Assembly (NCBI GenBank): GCA_002964805.2
Contig: PUDQ02000010.1
Location: forward strand, 3,100,001 to 3,164,000
Reading direction: 5' to 3'
Origin: Trametes villosa
Lineage: Eukaryota; Basidiomycota; Agaricomycetes; Polyporales; Polyporaceae
DNA: 64,000 bases
Part shown: piece by piece, positions 1 to 11,692 of the stretch
Layout of the letters: the number at the start of each line of letters is the position of its first letter
Position numbering within the stretch: position 1 is the stretch's first letter
Translations under genes and position numbers: made by a program
Notes under the pieces: model-generated
Seen by the model: only the letters and a program-made list of their open reading frames with translations
What the model was told of the DNA's origin: nothing
Database searches by the model: none

Positions 1-1499
1 ATAGCGATGTTGTGGTCGTTGCGGGCTCGTTTGACCAGGCGGGCTCGACGCCGTGCCGCGCGATTTGCTCGTTCAACAGCGTCAGCAAGCAGTGGAGCGC
101 GCTCGGCAATGGGATTAAGGGCGACGTCTCGACCGTGGTCTATGCCGGGGTAAGCACTTCATGTCTCTCTTTCAACAGGTATAGTACTAATCTCGTGCGG
201 ACCCTGCAGGGCAACGCACTCATCGCCGCAGGCTCAATCATGCTTGCGGACAGCACTCCCGCGAACGTTGCTGCATACGCGTTCTCCAACACCACGTGGA
301 GTGCGGTCGGCAGCGGCAGCGACCTCCCTGGACCTGTCACTGCCGCGGAGGTGAACGCTGGGAACATGAACAGCATCTTCGCAGCTGGACGGTAAGTAAA
401 CTGCTCTCAGTGGGCTGAACATGCGCTAACGTCCATCCTCAGGTCGACCGATGGCTCCTCGCCTTTCCTGTACTTCTGGAATGGCCAGTCCTGGAGCTCT
501 GTCGGTCAGTAACAATGGTTCTCAACACCGTCGATGTATGCTCATTAGAACTTTAGGTGGCACCCTCCAAGGCACGAGCGAAGTCGCACAGCTCGTCATG
601 GTTCCTCTGCAGAACTCGCACGACGGCAACAGCATCATCGAGTCTGACCGTGTCCTGATGGTCTCCGGCACTCTCACCGACTCGTCATTCGGGAATGCGT
701 CCGCTGCGCTATTCGACGGGCAGAACTTCACGCCCTTCGTTGTGTCGACGTCTGAGTCTGGCAAGCCCGGTGCCCTCGCTGGTCTGTTCCGCTCTATCCA
801 GACGATCAACTTCAACCGCCGTCGTAAGTGTCCACGGGAGTATACTCGAAACATTTGCTGACGCGCATATACCCAGACTTCCTCGCCACTGGTGTCGTCA
901 TCCTCATCTCGATCGCCATCGCCGCCGGCATCGTCTTCCTGCTCGCGCTGATCGAGATCCTCTGGACGCTCTTCGCGCGCCGCGACGACAAGGTGAACAA
1001 CTTCGACGCGGGCGACCTCGACGCGGACGACGACTCCACGCACCGCCCCTCGTCGCTGCTCGAGCACATCAATGCCGCGACGCGCTCCACCATCCTCGGC
1101 GCGAGCCCCTTCGGGCCGAACGCGGAGAAGGAGGCGGGCCTCGCGGCCGTTGGTGCGGGGGCCGCCGCTGGCGCTGCGCACGATGACCCCTTCAGCGGGC
1201 CGGACGCGAGCAACTACTTGCGTGCGGAGACGCCGTCGGACGCGTTGGCCGGTGGCATGGGTCCTGAGGAGCAGAGCCGGCCGGCGTACGCCCGGTACTC
1301 GTTCCACGGAGAGGGTGAGGGTGAGCTGCCCGTCAAGGCGGGGCAGGAGCTCGAGATTCTCGACGATAGAGATGACGCGTGAGTACTTTTGCTCTATCTA
1401 GTGGGCACCCTTGCTGACAGGCTATCGCTCAGATGGTGGTACGCACGCGATGCGCGTACAGGACAGGAGGGTGTCGTGCCGGCGTCGTACGTGTACTAG
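1..1499 (+). CDS. RAX2: RAX2-like cortical polarity marker, C-terminal part with SH3 domain
   Basis: The 3' part of a gene that begins before the window. It is translated over five introns (about 150-209, 392-442, 505-556, 824-876, 1379-1432). The product shows the end of a Kelch-like, Ser/Thr-rich extracellular region (repeats such as LMVSGTLTDSSFG), the anchor SIQTINF, one transmembrane helix (VVILISIAIAAGIVFLLALI), an acidic cytosolic tail and a terminal SH3-like module (YSFHGEGEGELPVKAGQEL ... WWYAR ... VVPASYVY). RAX2 in fungi is a type I membrane protein marking sites of polarised growth; the C-terminal SH3 is a basidiomycete-type arrangement. The final intron restores the SH3 WW pair exactly (A-W-W-Y). 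It converges on the REI1 gene. Family and C-terminus are clear; the N-terminal signal peptide lies outside the window. Confidence 0.88.
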
Positions 1500-1844
1500 G
1501 TTATTTCTCCCGGACTCGTCTTGGTTGGGCTGTCAATTGTCATTGAGCTTGCTTTCGTCGCATTGTCATTTATTGGCCCGTCGTCCCGCTCCCGATACCC
1601 GAGGTGCAAGATCGACCTTCCGGTCGCTCGCTTACATCCCCTACACCCCCGCATCTCGCTCTCCCGCGCCGCCGCTTCCTTCCACTTCCCCTTACCATCC
1701 CCCATATGACGCAAGTTTCTCAGACATTTCGCGCCTCATCTTGTGTTCTCGCACTCTGATTTGTTTCTCTATTCACACCCCCATGTCGACCTATGACATA
1801 CACTACGTACGAAGCATAATACAAGCGTAGAAGCAGATGGCAGA

Positions 1845-3493
1845 TCACTGTGGGCGGATGTCAGTATCGCAGAGGCTGAGTAGATTTGGCGGCAAGAACG
1901 CACCTGCAGCAACGGGTCGCGGAAATGCTTCTGGTTGTTGTGGCGGTAGCCGACCTTGGTCTTGAAGTCTTCTCTCCGCTTCTGGTCTCTGAACTCGCGG
2001 ACGTGCCGACCGGCCTCCCGAGCCTCGCCCCGGTTCCGCGCCTTCACCACGTCGTACCCGCTGCCGAATGCGCCGAACCCGCCCTTCCGCGGCACGAGCG
2101 CAGAGTTCTTGTCCGCCAACAGCCTCCGTACGAGAGCGGCGCCGGAGTTGGGGTCTTCAGGCTTGCCATTCCTAGGTGCGCCGGGGAAGGACTGCGCGTA
2201 GTACCGCCGCATGCTGCGATGACCTATCCGCGCGCCCGAGGGGAGCACGAGCTCGTAGTGCGAGTCGCCGTACGTGATGTCGTCGTTCAGCTCATCGTCC
2301 TCGTCCGAATCCTCATCGGTCTCGTCCGAAGCGTCTTCCTCGACGACCTCGTCAACCTCGGAGTCGTCGACGTCCTCATCGTCCTCCCACTCCTCATCCT
2401 CCGGTTTCTCAGCCTTCTCGGCGGCCTTCGCCGCACGTTTCGCCTCACGCGCGGCCTTGCGGGCTTTGCGCTCCTCCGCGTCGGGGTACGACGCGGTGAA
2501 GTCGTAGAAGTCCGAGATCTCGAGGCGGTCCTCCTCGGCGTCGTACGCGATCTTGCAGTGGCCCTTGTCGAGCATGTGCTTGCGCACCGCGTCGAGCGTG
2601 CGGAACTCGCGGCCGCGGCCGCTGCAGAAGATGCACGTGTTCCCGACCGCGATCTTCTCGCCGAGGTAGGTGATGAGGCCGACGAGGTCGACGAGGTAGT
2701 CCGCATCGGGGACGAAGAACGAGTGCGCGACGGACATGTGCGTGAGGTTCTCGTCGAGCGACGCGGACGCGGTGCTGCAGAAGAGGCACTGCGTGGGGGA
2801 GATGCGCGCGCGCGCCGCGGCGATCTTCTCGTCGATGGTCTGGTTGATCTGCTCCTCCGTTGCGTCCTCGTCGACCTGCAGCGCGACTGTCTTGAGCTGG
2901 GTGGTGACCTCTTCTACGGTGGCCAAAGACGTCGAAGCCTGAACGAGGGGTTGTGTGGATGGGCCTGCTTCAGGAACCTCAGCGGGGGCAGGAGCGGGGG
3001 TCTCTTCGGTTTCCTGTGCCTCTTCAGGAGCCTCGGCGCGAGCGCGGGCCTTCGCTGCTGCGCGAAGCTCGTTGTCCTTGTGCTTTTTGGAGCTCAGATG
3101 CGCCCTGTACGCATTCTCTGTAGTGTAGCTCTTGCTGAAGCGCAGGTTTAGGAGTAATCGAGGGGATACCGACGATCCGCACTCACCTGCAAACCTCACA
3201 GGAAGACCCTTTCGGGGAGGTCATGATCGCAGTCTCCGCCCGCCTCTCCAGGACTTTTTCGTTGAAAAGAGCTGCGCTAACTGGCGGTAGTCCTGCCACA
3301 CGACGCTTCATGTTGTACCTATGGTGATCGGAGCGGTAATGATCCCCTGCGAAATACTCAGTCCCGCTAAGATCAGGTTTGGCGAGATGGAGTACTCACT
3401 CTGATCCTGAGCGGTGTGGAATGCGATCGTGCATGACAGGCAGGTGTAGAGGCCGGAGTGGGCCTCGGGGTTGGCTACGAGGATGTCGGCCAT
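1845..3493 (-). CDS. REI1: REI1/ZNF622-type cytoplasmic 60S ribosomal biogenesis zinc-finger protein
   Basis: Four exons: 3493-3400, 3346-3187, 3134-1904 and 1847-1845, giving 495 codons. Exon 1 carries the first C2H2 finger (YTCLSCTIAF ... H-H-R-Y-N), followed by the signature NMKRRVAGLPPVS; exon 2-3 carries the second (CEVCSKSYTTENAYRAHL, KKH). Further CLFC/H and CIFC/H fingers and the C-terminal basic block YRHNNQKHFRDPLLQ match the family. A long Lys/Ala and Asp/Glu-rich middle (about residues 300-370) is typical. REI1 acts in the cytoplasm to release and recycle Arx1/Alb1 from pre-60S particles. The last exon is only the stop codon: CAG joins TGA across a 56 nt intron. Confidence is high for the family and good for the exons. 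Confidence 0.9.
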
Positions 3494-4291
3494 GGTGTTG
3501 GCTAGAGGTGGTGGTGTGCAGAAGGGTGTGGGGAAGTGAGGCGGCGGCAGCGGACGGTGGAGTATTTCTCGATCTGCGCTCGATTACAAAGTCGCTACAA
3601 ATATTTTGCCACGTGACTCAGTAAGAACAGTAAGTTCGTCACCGCCACCGAGCCTTCGACTAAGCTTGCTTTCGGCCTTCATCTTCGTAAGACAAGCTCG
3701 CGGTTATTGACTCGTGCTGTCGTGCTCCGGGACCGCGCCAGGTATGCAGGTAAGCATTCGTGCGATAGAAATGAGTCGGAAATCAATCCTAGGACACCGG
3801 CCGCTAAACCGTGCTCACTGACACAGCCTGGAGCGAGATCGTGAGTCCTACAGCGTAGTCGGGGGTAAGGCCTCCTTAGCCACTGGCAGCCCGGCATGTT
3901 ATGTTATATACGTGAAGCTATCGGGGGCTCTACGCTCCAGCATAATGTCGGGCGCGTGCTCTTTGGCCTGCCCTGTCTGTTGTGATTATCAGGGCACGCG
4001 GCCGCTCGAGAATATCCTCTAACGGTGAGCACTTCCAAAGTTTCAGGCGGCCATGTACTGCGCAAGTCCTAATTCAATCCACAGATGGGCCTCTACCGAA
4101 ACACAAAGGGGAGCAAGCCCTTCCCTCGAAGTTCAGAGACGCGCGCTCGTCCACGATCCAGTCACCACCCCAACCCATTTGCAACGGGCCCTCGCTTTAC
4201 GGGCACTGTGAGTGACGCAAAAGTCGACTACTCCGGATCGATCAGCTCCCCGCCTTGTTCAGAACCTTCGGGCACGACTTACCTCACACCC
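3494..4291. other. Intergenic, REI1 promoter side
   Basis: No convincing coding frame, tRNA or repeat was seen. The part next to 3493 should contain the REI1 promoter; the remainder is probably 3' flank of the small secreted protein gene. Confidence 0.5.
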
Positions 4292-4648
4292 TCACACCCT
4301 CTCGAAGTCGCGGGCGTGCTGACGGACCGGCACGTCGGTCACGATAGGCGCGTATTGCGTCTTCGTCTGCGTCTGCGTCCAGGTAACCGGGTATGTCGTG
4401 TCGTAGAGGTAGGGCGGGGCAGTGGTCCAGACATGCTCGATGCGCGTCGCCGTGAACGTATGCGTCTCAACTACCGTGGCGATGGGCTTCCAGGACGTTG
4501 TATCGTGCTGCTCCCAGTACTCAGGTCAGTCTCCCGATACCATGAATATCCGAGCGACACATACCCCAGGCTGCTGTTCTTCCGCAATGACCGTGCGGGC
4601 GCCAGCGAAGGCCAAGGTGGCGAAGGCCAGGAATGACGTGAACTGCAT
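4292..4648 (-). CDS. Small secreted protein, 103 residues, Thr/Tyr-rich
   Basis: A two-exon gene not visible as one open frame: exon 1 4648-4565, intron 4564-4520 (45 nt, GT...AG), exon 2 4519-4292, 312 nt in total and in frame. The N-terminus MQFTSFLAFATLAFAGA is a clear signal peptide with likely cleavage before or near the EEQQPG stretch. The mature part is rich in Thr, Trp and Tyr with a short imperfect repeat (WTQTQTKTQ) and has no cysteine, so it is not a hydrophobin or a disulfide-rich effector. A TATAAAG box 83-89 nt before the ATG supports a real gene. I do not recognise the family. The intron is short and could be misplaced; the reading frame on both sides is consistent. Confidence 0.6.
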
Positions 4649-4730
4649 CGCAGGTGCGTTTGAGGGCAGCGACAACGGGGGGAGATTGTCTCAGAGCTGA
4701 CACCGCTGTCTCCCCGTTCATATCAAGCAG

Positions 4731-4737
4731 CTTTATA
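4731..4737 (-). promoter_or_regulatory. TATA box of the small secreted protein gene
   Basis: TATAAAG on the minus strand, 83-89 nt upstream of the ATG at 4648, a distance that leaves about 50 nt of 5' UTR. Confidence 0.55.
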
Positions 4738-6848
4738 CTCAGTACTGGCGCATCCCAGGCCCGAAGCACGCCATAAAACCAGTGTACTGGATATCAACGA
4801 ACTCGGAATCACGCTAGATACGCTCAGCGCACTCGCAGTACGGTTTCCCGAGCAACTACGCTCGCGTCATCACCCGACGGGGCGCAAGACCCGGCCAGAA
4901 CATACTAACCCCCTGACGGTACTGAGTGTTGGGCCTATGTTGCTGGACACGCGCCCGAGGGGTATCCAACATTCGCTTCGGTTTCAGCTAGAACCCTTGG
5001 CCTGTTTGTTTATCGACAGTACGGCCGCCATCCCTTCCAGGGCTCCAGTGACTCCCAGCGCGTTGGTGTAAATCCCCGGTGCGTCCACATGGCGTACGCG
5101 CGATTTCTGCGCGCAACACATGACTTTGCGCAGTCGCCGGCCGGATGTTGCGGGTTCTCGTCCTTCCAGGCTTCCATAGACAATACTACACGCATTCTAA
5201 CGACACGGGAACTGTGCGTGCTTCTCCGAGTTGTTGAACCGGCTCGTCCATGCGACTAACATTGTCTATGCGCCAAATTGACTTCCGAAACAGTACAGGA
5301 CGTCTACCAGAGTTTGGAGCAAGGACGCTGTTGTAGCCACCCTCGGCCACCATACCTCGGATGCGATGATCGGGGCCGCTACTGCCATGTTCACGGCTGT
5401 TTACGGATGATCCCGGCGTTATCCAAGGCTATCCAAGGTGTCAGCAGTTCAGAAAGGCAGCCCATCAATGACAGGAACATCATCATGATTGGCTAGCAGG
5501 ACAATCCGCAGTCAAGGAATGTACCCAGTGTCTCGACGACACGGCACATCGTGTAGGTCTTGACTCCGCAGTAATTGCCAAGCTTGCGAGCTTGCGCTCA
5601 CCGCTTCTTCTTAGCGAAGTCGCTGATCACGAATACAGAGGTTTGAGGCGTACCGTTTGTCACCCTGAACAAAACATATGCGGTACTACTCCGGATCCAA
5701 GTGGACAGTCAACGCTCAGGCTGTCTGGACGTTGAGCTGACACTCTCAAACAACAGGAGAGAATCCAAACATACACCTAGCCGTCATGACCATTGCCAAC
5801 CATCCACAGCCATCCACAGTACCAAAGCTTACCGAGCAGGTCTCTGCGGACACGAAGCCCTCGACACCGGCGCACAATACTACGGCGGTCCACCGAGGAC
5901 GTCAGAGTTATCATCGTCTAGTCCGATCGCGGAAGCGAGCATTCGTTGTATCTCAACAGCGCATACACACGAGGTGGACTGGTTGTATGCTGGGTCGGTC
6001 ATAGAGGTGGGGCACAGTCAACCTATCTGACATTTTACCGCCGGCACGCCTACTCACCAATTGTGCTTCCATCCCGATCAGAGCTTGAATTGCAATCATC
6101 GATGTCGACACGCTCGTCCGGTCAACGAGCCTCTCGTACGTCGTATGACTCCTGGGAGCATGCTCGACGTAAGTCTGACACCCTGCCCCTTCAATCGCAG
6201 CCTGTCGGAGACCCGGGCCTGGAAGTAGCCGGAATACAGCGTTAACGTTCAACTCGCTTCGACGAAACACAGCTTGTACACTGTACGTGTACAGCCCTGA
6301 CCGCTCTACCAGCGCATCGACAGCGCGGATACGCCATACCGGACCGAGGATATCCCTCCTCCGATGTCGTCTATCCATGCCGATAGCCTTCACTGGCAGC
6401 TATTGCACGCGTTCCTCCGCGTTGACGGACATGATGCACCTCTTCTCCGTCTTCATTGACGCACACCGCATCCTATTGCTCCGCCGTCGCCGCTCACAGA
6501 CACCGTGTAGACTGAAAATGCGCCCCCGCATAGCACCCTGAAGTGCTTCCTTCGCCGCGCGCGAGTGGGGCGCGTTCCCATGATCCTGCTTCTTCACTCC
6601 TCGGTAATTGGTGAGGCAATTGCCAACCGGCCTTCTCGCATGACTATCACGGCTGATAACACAAGATTAGCAGAACGGAGGGCCGCGTAGGGACGGAAGT
6701 ATAAGTACGCACATCGGACGCAACGTACCGTCAACAAGTCTTCCACATCGGCCTTCAGCTTCGACTCGGGTACGCAACTGACGGACACCGGCAGCGAACG
6801 CAGAAGATATTTCAGAGAACCCCGGACTCGCCTTCGAGCTCGGCATTC
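4738..6848. other. Intergenic, no supported gene
   Basis: About 2.1 kb between two divergent genes. A few frames of 60-150 codons occur on both strands (for example 6393-5953 on the minus strand) but none shows a domain, signal peptide, codon bias or splice pattern that I can support. The right end should hold the P450 promoter. Confidence 0.45.
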
Positions 6849-9274
6849 ATGATCTCCCCACTCCTCCAAGCCGCTGTCATATGCGGCACGACGTGGTTCT
6901 TGTGGAAGGTGTTGAGCAGGCTCGTTGTTAAGACCGACCTCGACAACCTCCCGGGTCCGCCGTCGCCCTCGTTCCTCTACGGTATGCGTTTTATGCCACA
7001 ATGGAAGTGGGAGAGTCCGCTGAGCTAACTCTGCTTGTATAGGCAACTTGAAGGAACTATACAGCAGGCAGAGCTTCAAATATCACCGCAGTCTAGGCGA
7101 TACATACGGCCCAGTCGTCGGATTGCATGGCAGATTTGGCGTAAGCTATCTACGACTACGAACAAAATTTGTTGCTCATGCAGAAGTGTACCAGGGCAAC
7201 GTGTTGTATACCTTCGACCCGAAAGCGATGCACCACATCGTCATCAAGGACCAGGATGTGTTCCAAGAGGCGACCTGGTTTACCAGGTGAGGCCCCCCTG
7301 TTACGACGACGCTATGTTCTTACTAACCGGTTGTGATTCAGAACGATGTACCACTTGTTCGGCCTCGGCCTCCTTGCCACGCTCGGTATGCGGCCTCGCA
7401 CTCTGAGGGAATTCACGGAAGCTAACGGGGCGGTATTCCAGGTGACCATCATCGCAAGCAGCGCAAGATGCTCAACCCGGTCTTCTCGATCAACCACATG
7501 CGAGAAATGACGCCGCTCTTCTACGACGTCTCCCATAAAGTGCGTTCTCGTCGCACTCGCTTCCGCGCCAGTGATCGCACTAACAGCGTCCCCTTGCCAT
7601 AGCTGCGGACCGCCATCGAGGGCCGCGTGCGCAAGACGGGAAATGGTGCCGGCGAGGTCGACATGGTCGGATGGATGGGCCGCACCGCGCTAGAGCTCAT
7701 GGGCCAGGCGGGTTTGGGCTACTCCTTCGACCCGCTCACGGCGGACTCCGCTGATGATTTCGGCGAGGCGCTCAAGACCGTCATGTATGCACCCATTCCG
7801 TCTTTACCACATCTTCGGACTGGCTGACGCTTCGCAGCCCCGCCTTGGCGCAGACGCGCGGCCTGCAGCAGTACCTCCCCCTGTTCGAGGCAATCGTGCC
7901 GGCGGGCTGGAGGCGGGTGGTTGCGGAGCTCATCCCTGCGCCGCCGCTGAAGCGCTTGATCAAGATCACGGACACCATCCGCAAACGCTCGACTGAGGTT
8001 TTCCAAGCGAAGAAGAGGGCGCTGCTCGCTGGAGATGAGGCGCTCAAGGAGCAGGTGGGCGAGGGCAAGGACTTGATGAGCATCCTGTGTGAGTCTCTGG
8101 AGAGCGTTTCGGACCGTGTTGCTCATCGGCTCCGTTTCTTTATTTAGTGAAGGCGAACATGGAGGCCTCGGAAGAGGACAAGCTACCCGAGGACGAACTC
8201 ATTGGTCAGATGTCGTACGTGCTCACCCTACCGCCTGACGGCCACCTTCGACCTATCAACTGACAGAACACCCCGTTCCCATGTCCGCATTCCAGGACTT
8301 TGACATTCGCCGCCATGGACACGACCTCGAATGCGTTGTCCCTCACGCTATGGCGCATCGCTCAGAATCCCGAAGCGCAGGAGAAGCTCCGGCAGGAGAT
8401 TCTAGAGGCACAGGAAGCCTCCGACGGCGGCGACATCGGATACGACGATCTCGTGGCCCTGCCTTACCTCGACGCCGTGTGCCGGGAGACCCTGCGCGTG
8501 TAAGACTTATGGAACATCTCTGGAGTCCCGCTGACTGACACTTTCTCCAGCCACGTCCCTGCACCCTTCCGTTTCCGCGAGTACGTTTCATGGAACCATG
8601 GCCTACCACAACAGTTGCTAATTGCCACTTGCTATAGAGCGACCCAGGACGTCGTACTTCCGCTTTCTGAGCCTGTTCGTGGGAAGGACGGGCGGATGAT
8701 GAACGAGCTCCACATCCCGAAGGACACGTCGGTCTTCGTCGGCATTGGCGCGTCGAACACGAACCCTGCGCTCTGGGGTCCGGACGCGTACGAGTGGAAG
8801 CCTGAGCGCTGGCTGCAGCCTCTTCCGGATGCCGTCCTCGACGCAAAAATCCCTGGCGTGTACTCCAACTTGTATGTCTTCTTTGCGCTTAAGCTTGCGA
8901 GCGTATGCTGAGTGTGGTGCCGGATGTAGGATGACGTTCTGGGGTGGTAGCCGCGCCTGCATGTGAGTATCCATCTGCCCCATCCACTCAGTGCGCCGCA
9001 TACTGACATCCTGTTATAGCGGCTTCAAGTTCTCGCAGCTCGAAATGAGTACGTCACCAATCTTACCGAGTATCCTTTCCGCACAGCCGCTGATAGACTC
9101 GCTGCAGAGGTCGTCCTCACGGTGCTCCTCTCGACGTTCACTTTCGCACTCACGGAAAAGCCGATCTACTGGAACATGGCTGGCGTGCAGTACCCCTCTG
9201 CGGACCCCCGTGGAGATAATCCGAAGTTGCCTATGAAGGTCGGGTTGGTGAAGCGCGAGACGGTGCGCGCTTGA
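6849..9274 (+). CDS. Cytochrome P450 monooxygenase
   Basis: Multi-exon gene starting at ATG 6849 with an N-terminal membrane anchor (AAVICGTTWFLWKVL) followed by the Pro-rich hinge LPGPPSPSFLYG. All P450 marks are present: I-helix oxygen-binding motif AAMDTTS, K-helix ExxR (DAVCRETLRV), PERF-like region (KPERWLQ) and the haem loop FWGGSRACIG with the Cys ligand. It ends with PMKVGLVKRETVRA at the TGA 9272-9274. Intron 7141-7194 is 54 nt and in frame; removing it gives LHGRFGGNVLYTFDPKA, the expected family spacing. Expected ER membrane enzyme using a P450 reductase; substrate unknown. No other biosynthetic gene is adjacent, so no pathway can be inferred. Clan and CYP number not assigned. Confidence 0.9.
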
Positions 9275-9966
9275 GCTTTCCCTGGTCCATACATTCGAAT
9301 GTTGTGTCAGCCTTTAGGCATCGTTCGCGAACAGTCCTTGGTCTGGAGTAATGTTTCCCTCGCTACAGAGCTTTCTTGAACGAACCAACAGTATAACTAG
9401 TCTAGTGAGATCTATCCAAGAACGTCCCCAATCAATGTTAGTGCCGAGCTGTTAGGCCTTCAGGTTATCCGAGCGGTCTTCCTCTTATCGGCACCATGCT
9501 TTTTCTTCGAGGCTATTCCCGCCTGGTAAGTAGTACATTAGAGGATCTAAACAGCTCCTTGCAAACAGGGGCACGGCCGTCGGAGAGGCGGGACTTCCCT
9601 CTAGTTGTAGATCGACGGCGTAATGAAATATTGATCGCGTCAGGAACGCAGAGGCACCGCGCGCTCCAGCCCCCGCAATCGTGCAGCGGTCGGCCAATGC
9701 GGGCCTCTTAATCTATCCAGCCTCCCAGCCTGGACCGCGGGGGAACGCTCTTCAACGTTGCCCCAGCCACGGCGCTGACCGCTGACAGGCAGAAATTCAG
9801 GCCTGCTTGTCAGTGTGCCACCGCGGGCCTGAGCTACGGGGAATCACCGTCCGAAAAATGCGCAGGCGCGTCCAGTATAGATGAGACGCGGAGGAAGAGG
9901 GAGAAAACGCTTTGCGAGTCGTTCCCCCTCCCCCTTCTGCACGCTACACGGTCGACGAGTACTGCC
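9275..9966. other. Intergenic: P450 3' flank and PriA promoter
   Basis: No coding frame of interest. A weak TATA-like TATAGATG lies at 9876, about 90 nt before the PriA ATG. Confidence 0.5.
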
Positions 9967-11309
9967 ATGGTTCCCTGCATACACTTCTCGGCGATCGCGG
10001 CCGTAGGGCTCCTGCTCGCGCTGCTGCCCGCTCCCGTCGCGGCCACCTCCCCTTGTACCGGTGGTACATACTCGACGATGGGAAATGGCGAACCACCGTG
10101 TCTGCCCTGCACCGCCGGCACGTACAGCGGTACGCACCTCCTACCCCGCGTACCCCGCTCCGCTCGCTCACCCCCGAGGGGCCCTCCCTAGGCAACATGC
10201 AGAACTCGTGCCAGGTCTGCCCCCAGGGCACCTACAGCCCGGCGCGCGCGCGGTCCTGCACCGGCTGCCCGGTGGGCACGTACGCCGCCCCCGGCTCGGG
10301 GAGCTGCTCGCCGTGCCCGCTGGGGACGTACAGCGCAGTCGCAAACGCCGGCGCGTGCATCCCCTGCCCCGCCGGCTCGTTCTGCAGCGGTCCTGGGCAG
10401 ACGAGATACACGCAGTGTCCTGCGGGCTCGTACACGTCCGTCCCCGGGGGGATTACGTGCACTGCGTGTCCGGCGGGGACGTTTGCGCCGTTTGGGGGCT
10501 CGACGCAGTGCTGTTCGTGGTATGTGTTCGACCTTGATGGGCTTGACGCTATCTGTTGACGAGCCGTCTATTACGTAGCTGCTCCGGGTTCTACTCGGTG
10601 AGTATCCCTGCGCGGGTATACATAGCGAGGCCAGAGCTGACAGACGATACCTTGGCTAGGATGCCCCAGGGCAGATTCAGTGCAAGTCCTGCCCCGTCAG
10701 CGGCTCCTTCTCGCCCGCCGGCGCGTCAAGCTCCAGCCAATGTCTCTCCGGCGTCCAGGGCGGACTCACCACCTGCGTCGCGTCCTCGACCGACCACAGC
10801 TGCCGTACGTCCCTTCCCTTGCCCTTTCTCCCCCTCCTTTCCCCGACCACACACCTAACTGACACCCCTCCTATAGCGGCCGTCGGCGGCTCGCTCGTCT
10901 CGCAAGCCCCGCCCGTGCGCAGGCGCGCCCCCGTGCGGCGCGCCTGCCCGGGCACGCAGCGCAGCTGCCCTATCTACGGCTCGACGCTGCGCCGGCGCGG
11001 GTACCTGAAGGGCTACGAGTGCGTCGACGTCCAGCGCGACCTCGAGAGCTGCGGCGGGTGTGTCGCGCACGACTCGCCGTTCGGCGAGCGCACCGCCGGC
11101 GGCGGGCGCGACTGCAGCGCGATCCCGCACGCGGACGGGGTGCGGTGCAGTGCTGGTGTTTGTGTTATCGGTGCGTGGTTTTCGCCTGCTTGGTGGGTTT
11201 GGGGAGGGGTACTGATTGTGTTTTGGGTGGTATAGCGAGGTGCGAGAGCGGGTATGTGCTCTCGCAGGACAAGGAGAACTGCGTGGACCCGCTGGCTATC
11301 CAAGCATGA
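9967..11309 (+). CDS. PriA-like secreted cysteine-rich protein
   Basis: Six exons (9967-10129, 10192-10519, 10579-10597, 10660-10804, 10877-11170, 11236-11309) give 340 codons in frame. A signal peptide (AAVGLLLALLPAPVAA) is followed by tandem Cys repeats of the ephrin-receptor-like GCC2/GCC3 type (C-x2-C-x-x-GTYS, about six copies to residue 170), then a basic linker and a C-terminal domain with CPGTQRSCPIYGS, GYECVDVQRDLESCGGC and DCSAIPHADGV. That C-terminal domain matches the PriA family, named for a Lentinula edodes gene abundant in fruit-body primordia. Likely secreted or cell-wall protein rich in disulfides; molecular role not established. It converges on the SARNP gene. The repeats could in principle vary in copy number between strains. 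Confidence 0.85.
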
Positions 11310-11692
11310 AAATCAACGGTACACGATCGCCAGGTAATCGGTGCGGGGGGATGGTGAATCGGGCCCAAGGTTGACGTGGGGCGCACGACAACATCGCATA
11401 TACTAGTCTTTTGGGGTTTTACGCGGGGACCTGAGGCAGTGGACACTAGGCAACACGTTAATAGAGTACAGCACTTACTGTCAAGACGCAAATCCGGAGG
11501 TGTTGTGAATCCGAACATCCTGGAAACGATGGCACCCTTGAACGCGTGCGAGCAACTCAGAGCGAACAGCTGGCACTATGTGCAACATTGAACATCCCCT
11601 CACAACGCAGGATAGCAAGACATATACATTACACGATCCAAAGCATAACAAGATGCGGCGCGAAGTGGGGCGACGACTGTACATAAGATGGT

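Noticed and set aside
522..1307. 261-codon minus-strand frame
   Set aside because: Antisense to the RAX2 tail; Arg-rich, no domain.
1886..3151. 421-codon plus-strand frame
   Set aside because: Mirror of the REI1 exon; Val/Leu/Arg-rich composition typical of antisense frames in GC-rich genes.
5953..6393. 146-codon minus-strand frame
   Set aside because: No domain, signal or promoter; no splice support.
7141..7194. Insertion of 18 residues in the P450
   Set aside because: It is a 54 nt in-frame intron; its removal gives the usual family spacing.
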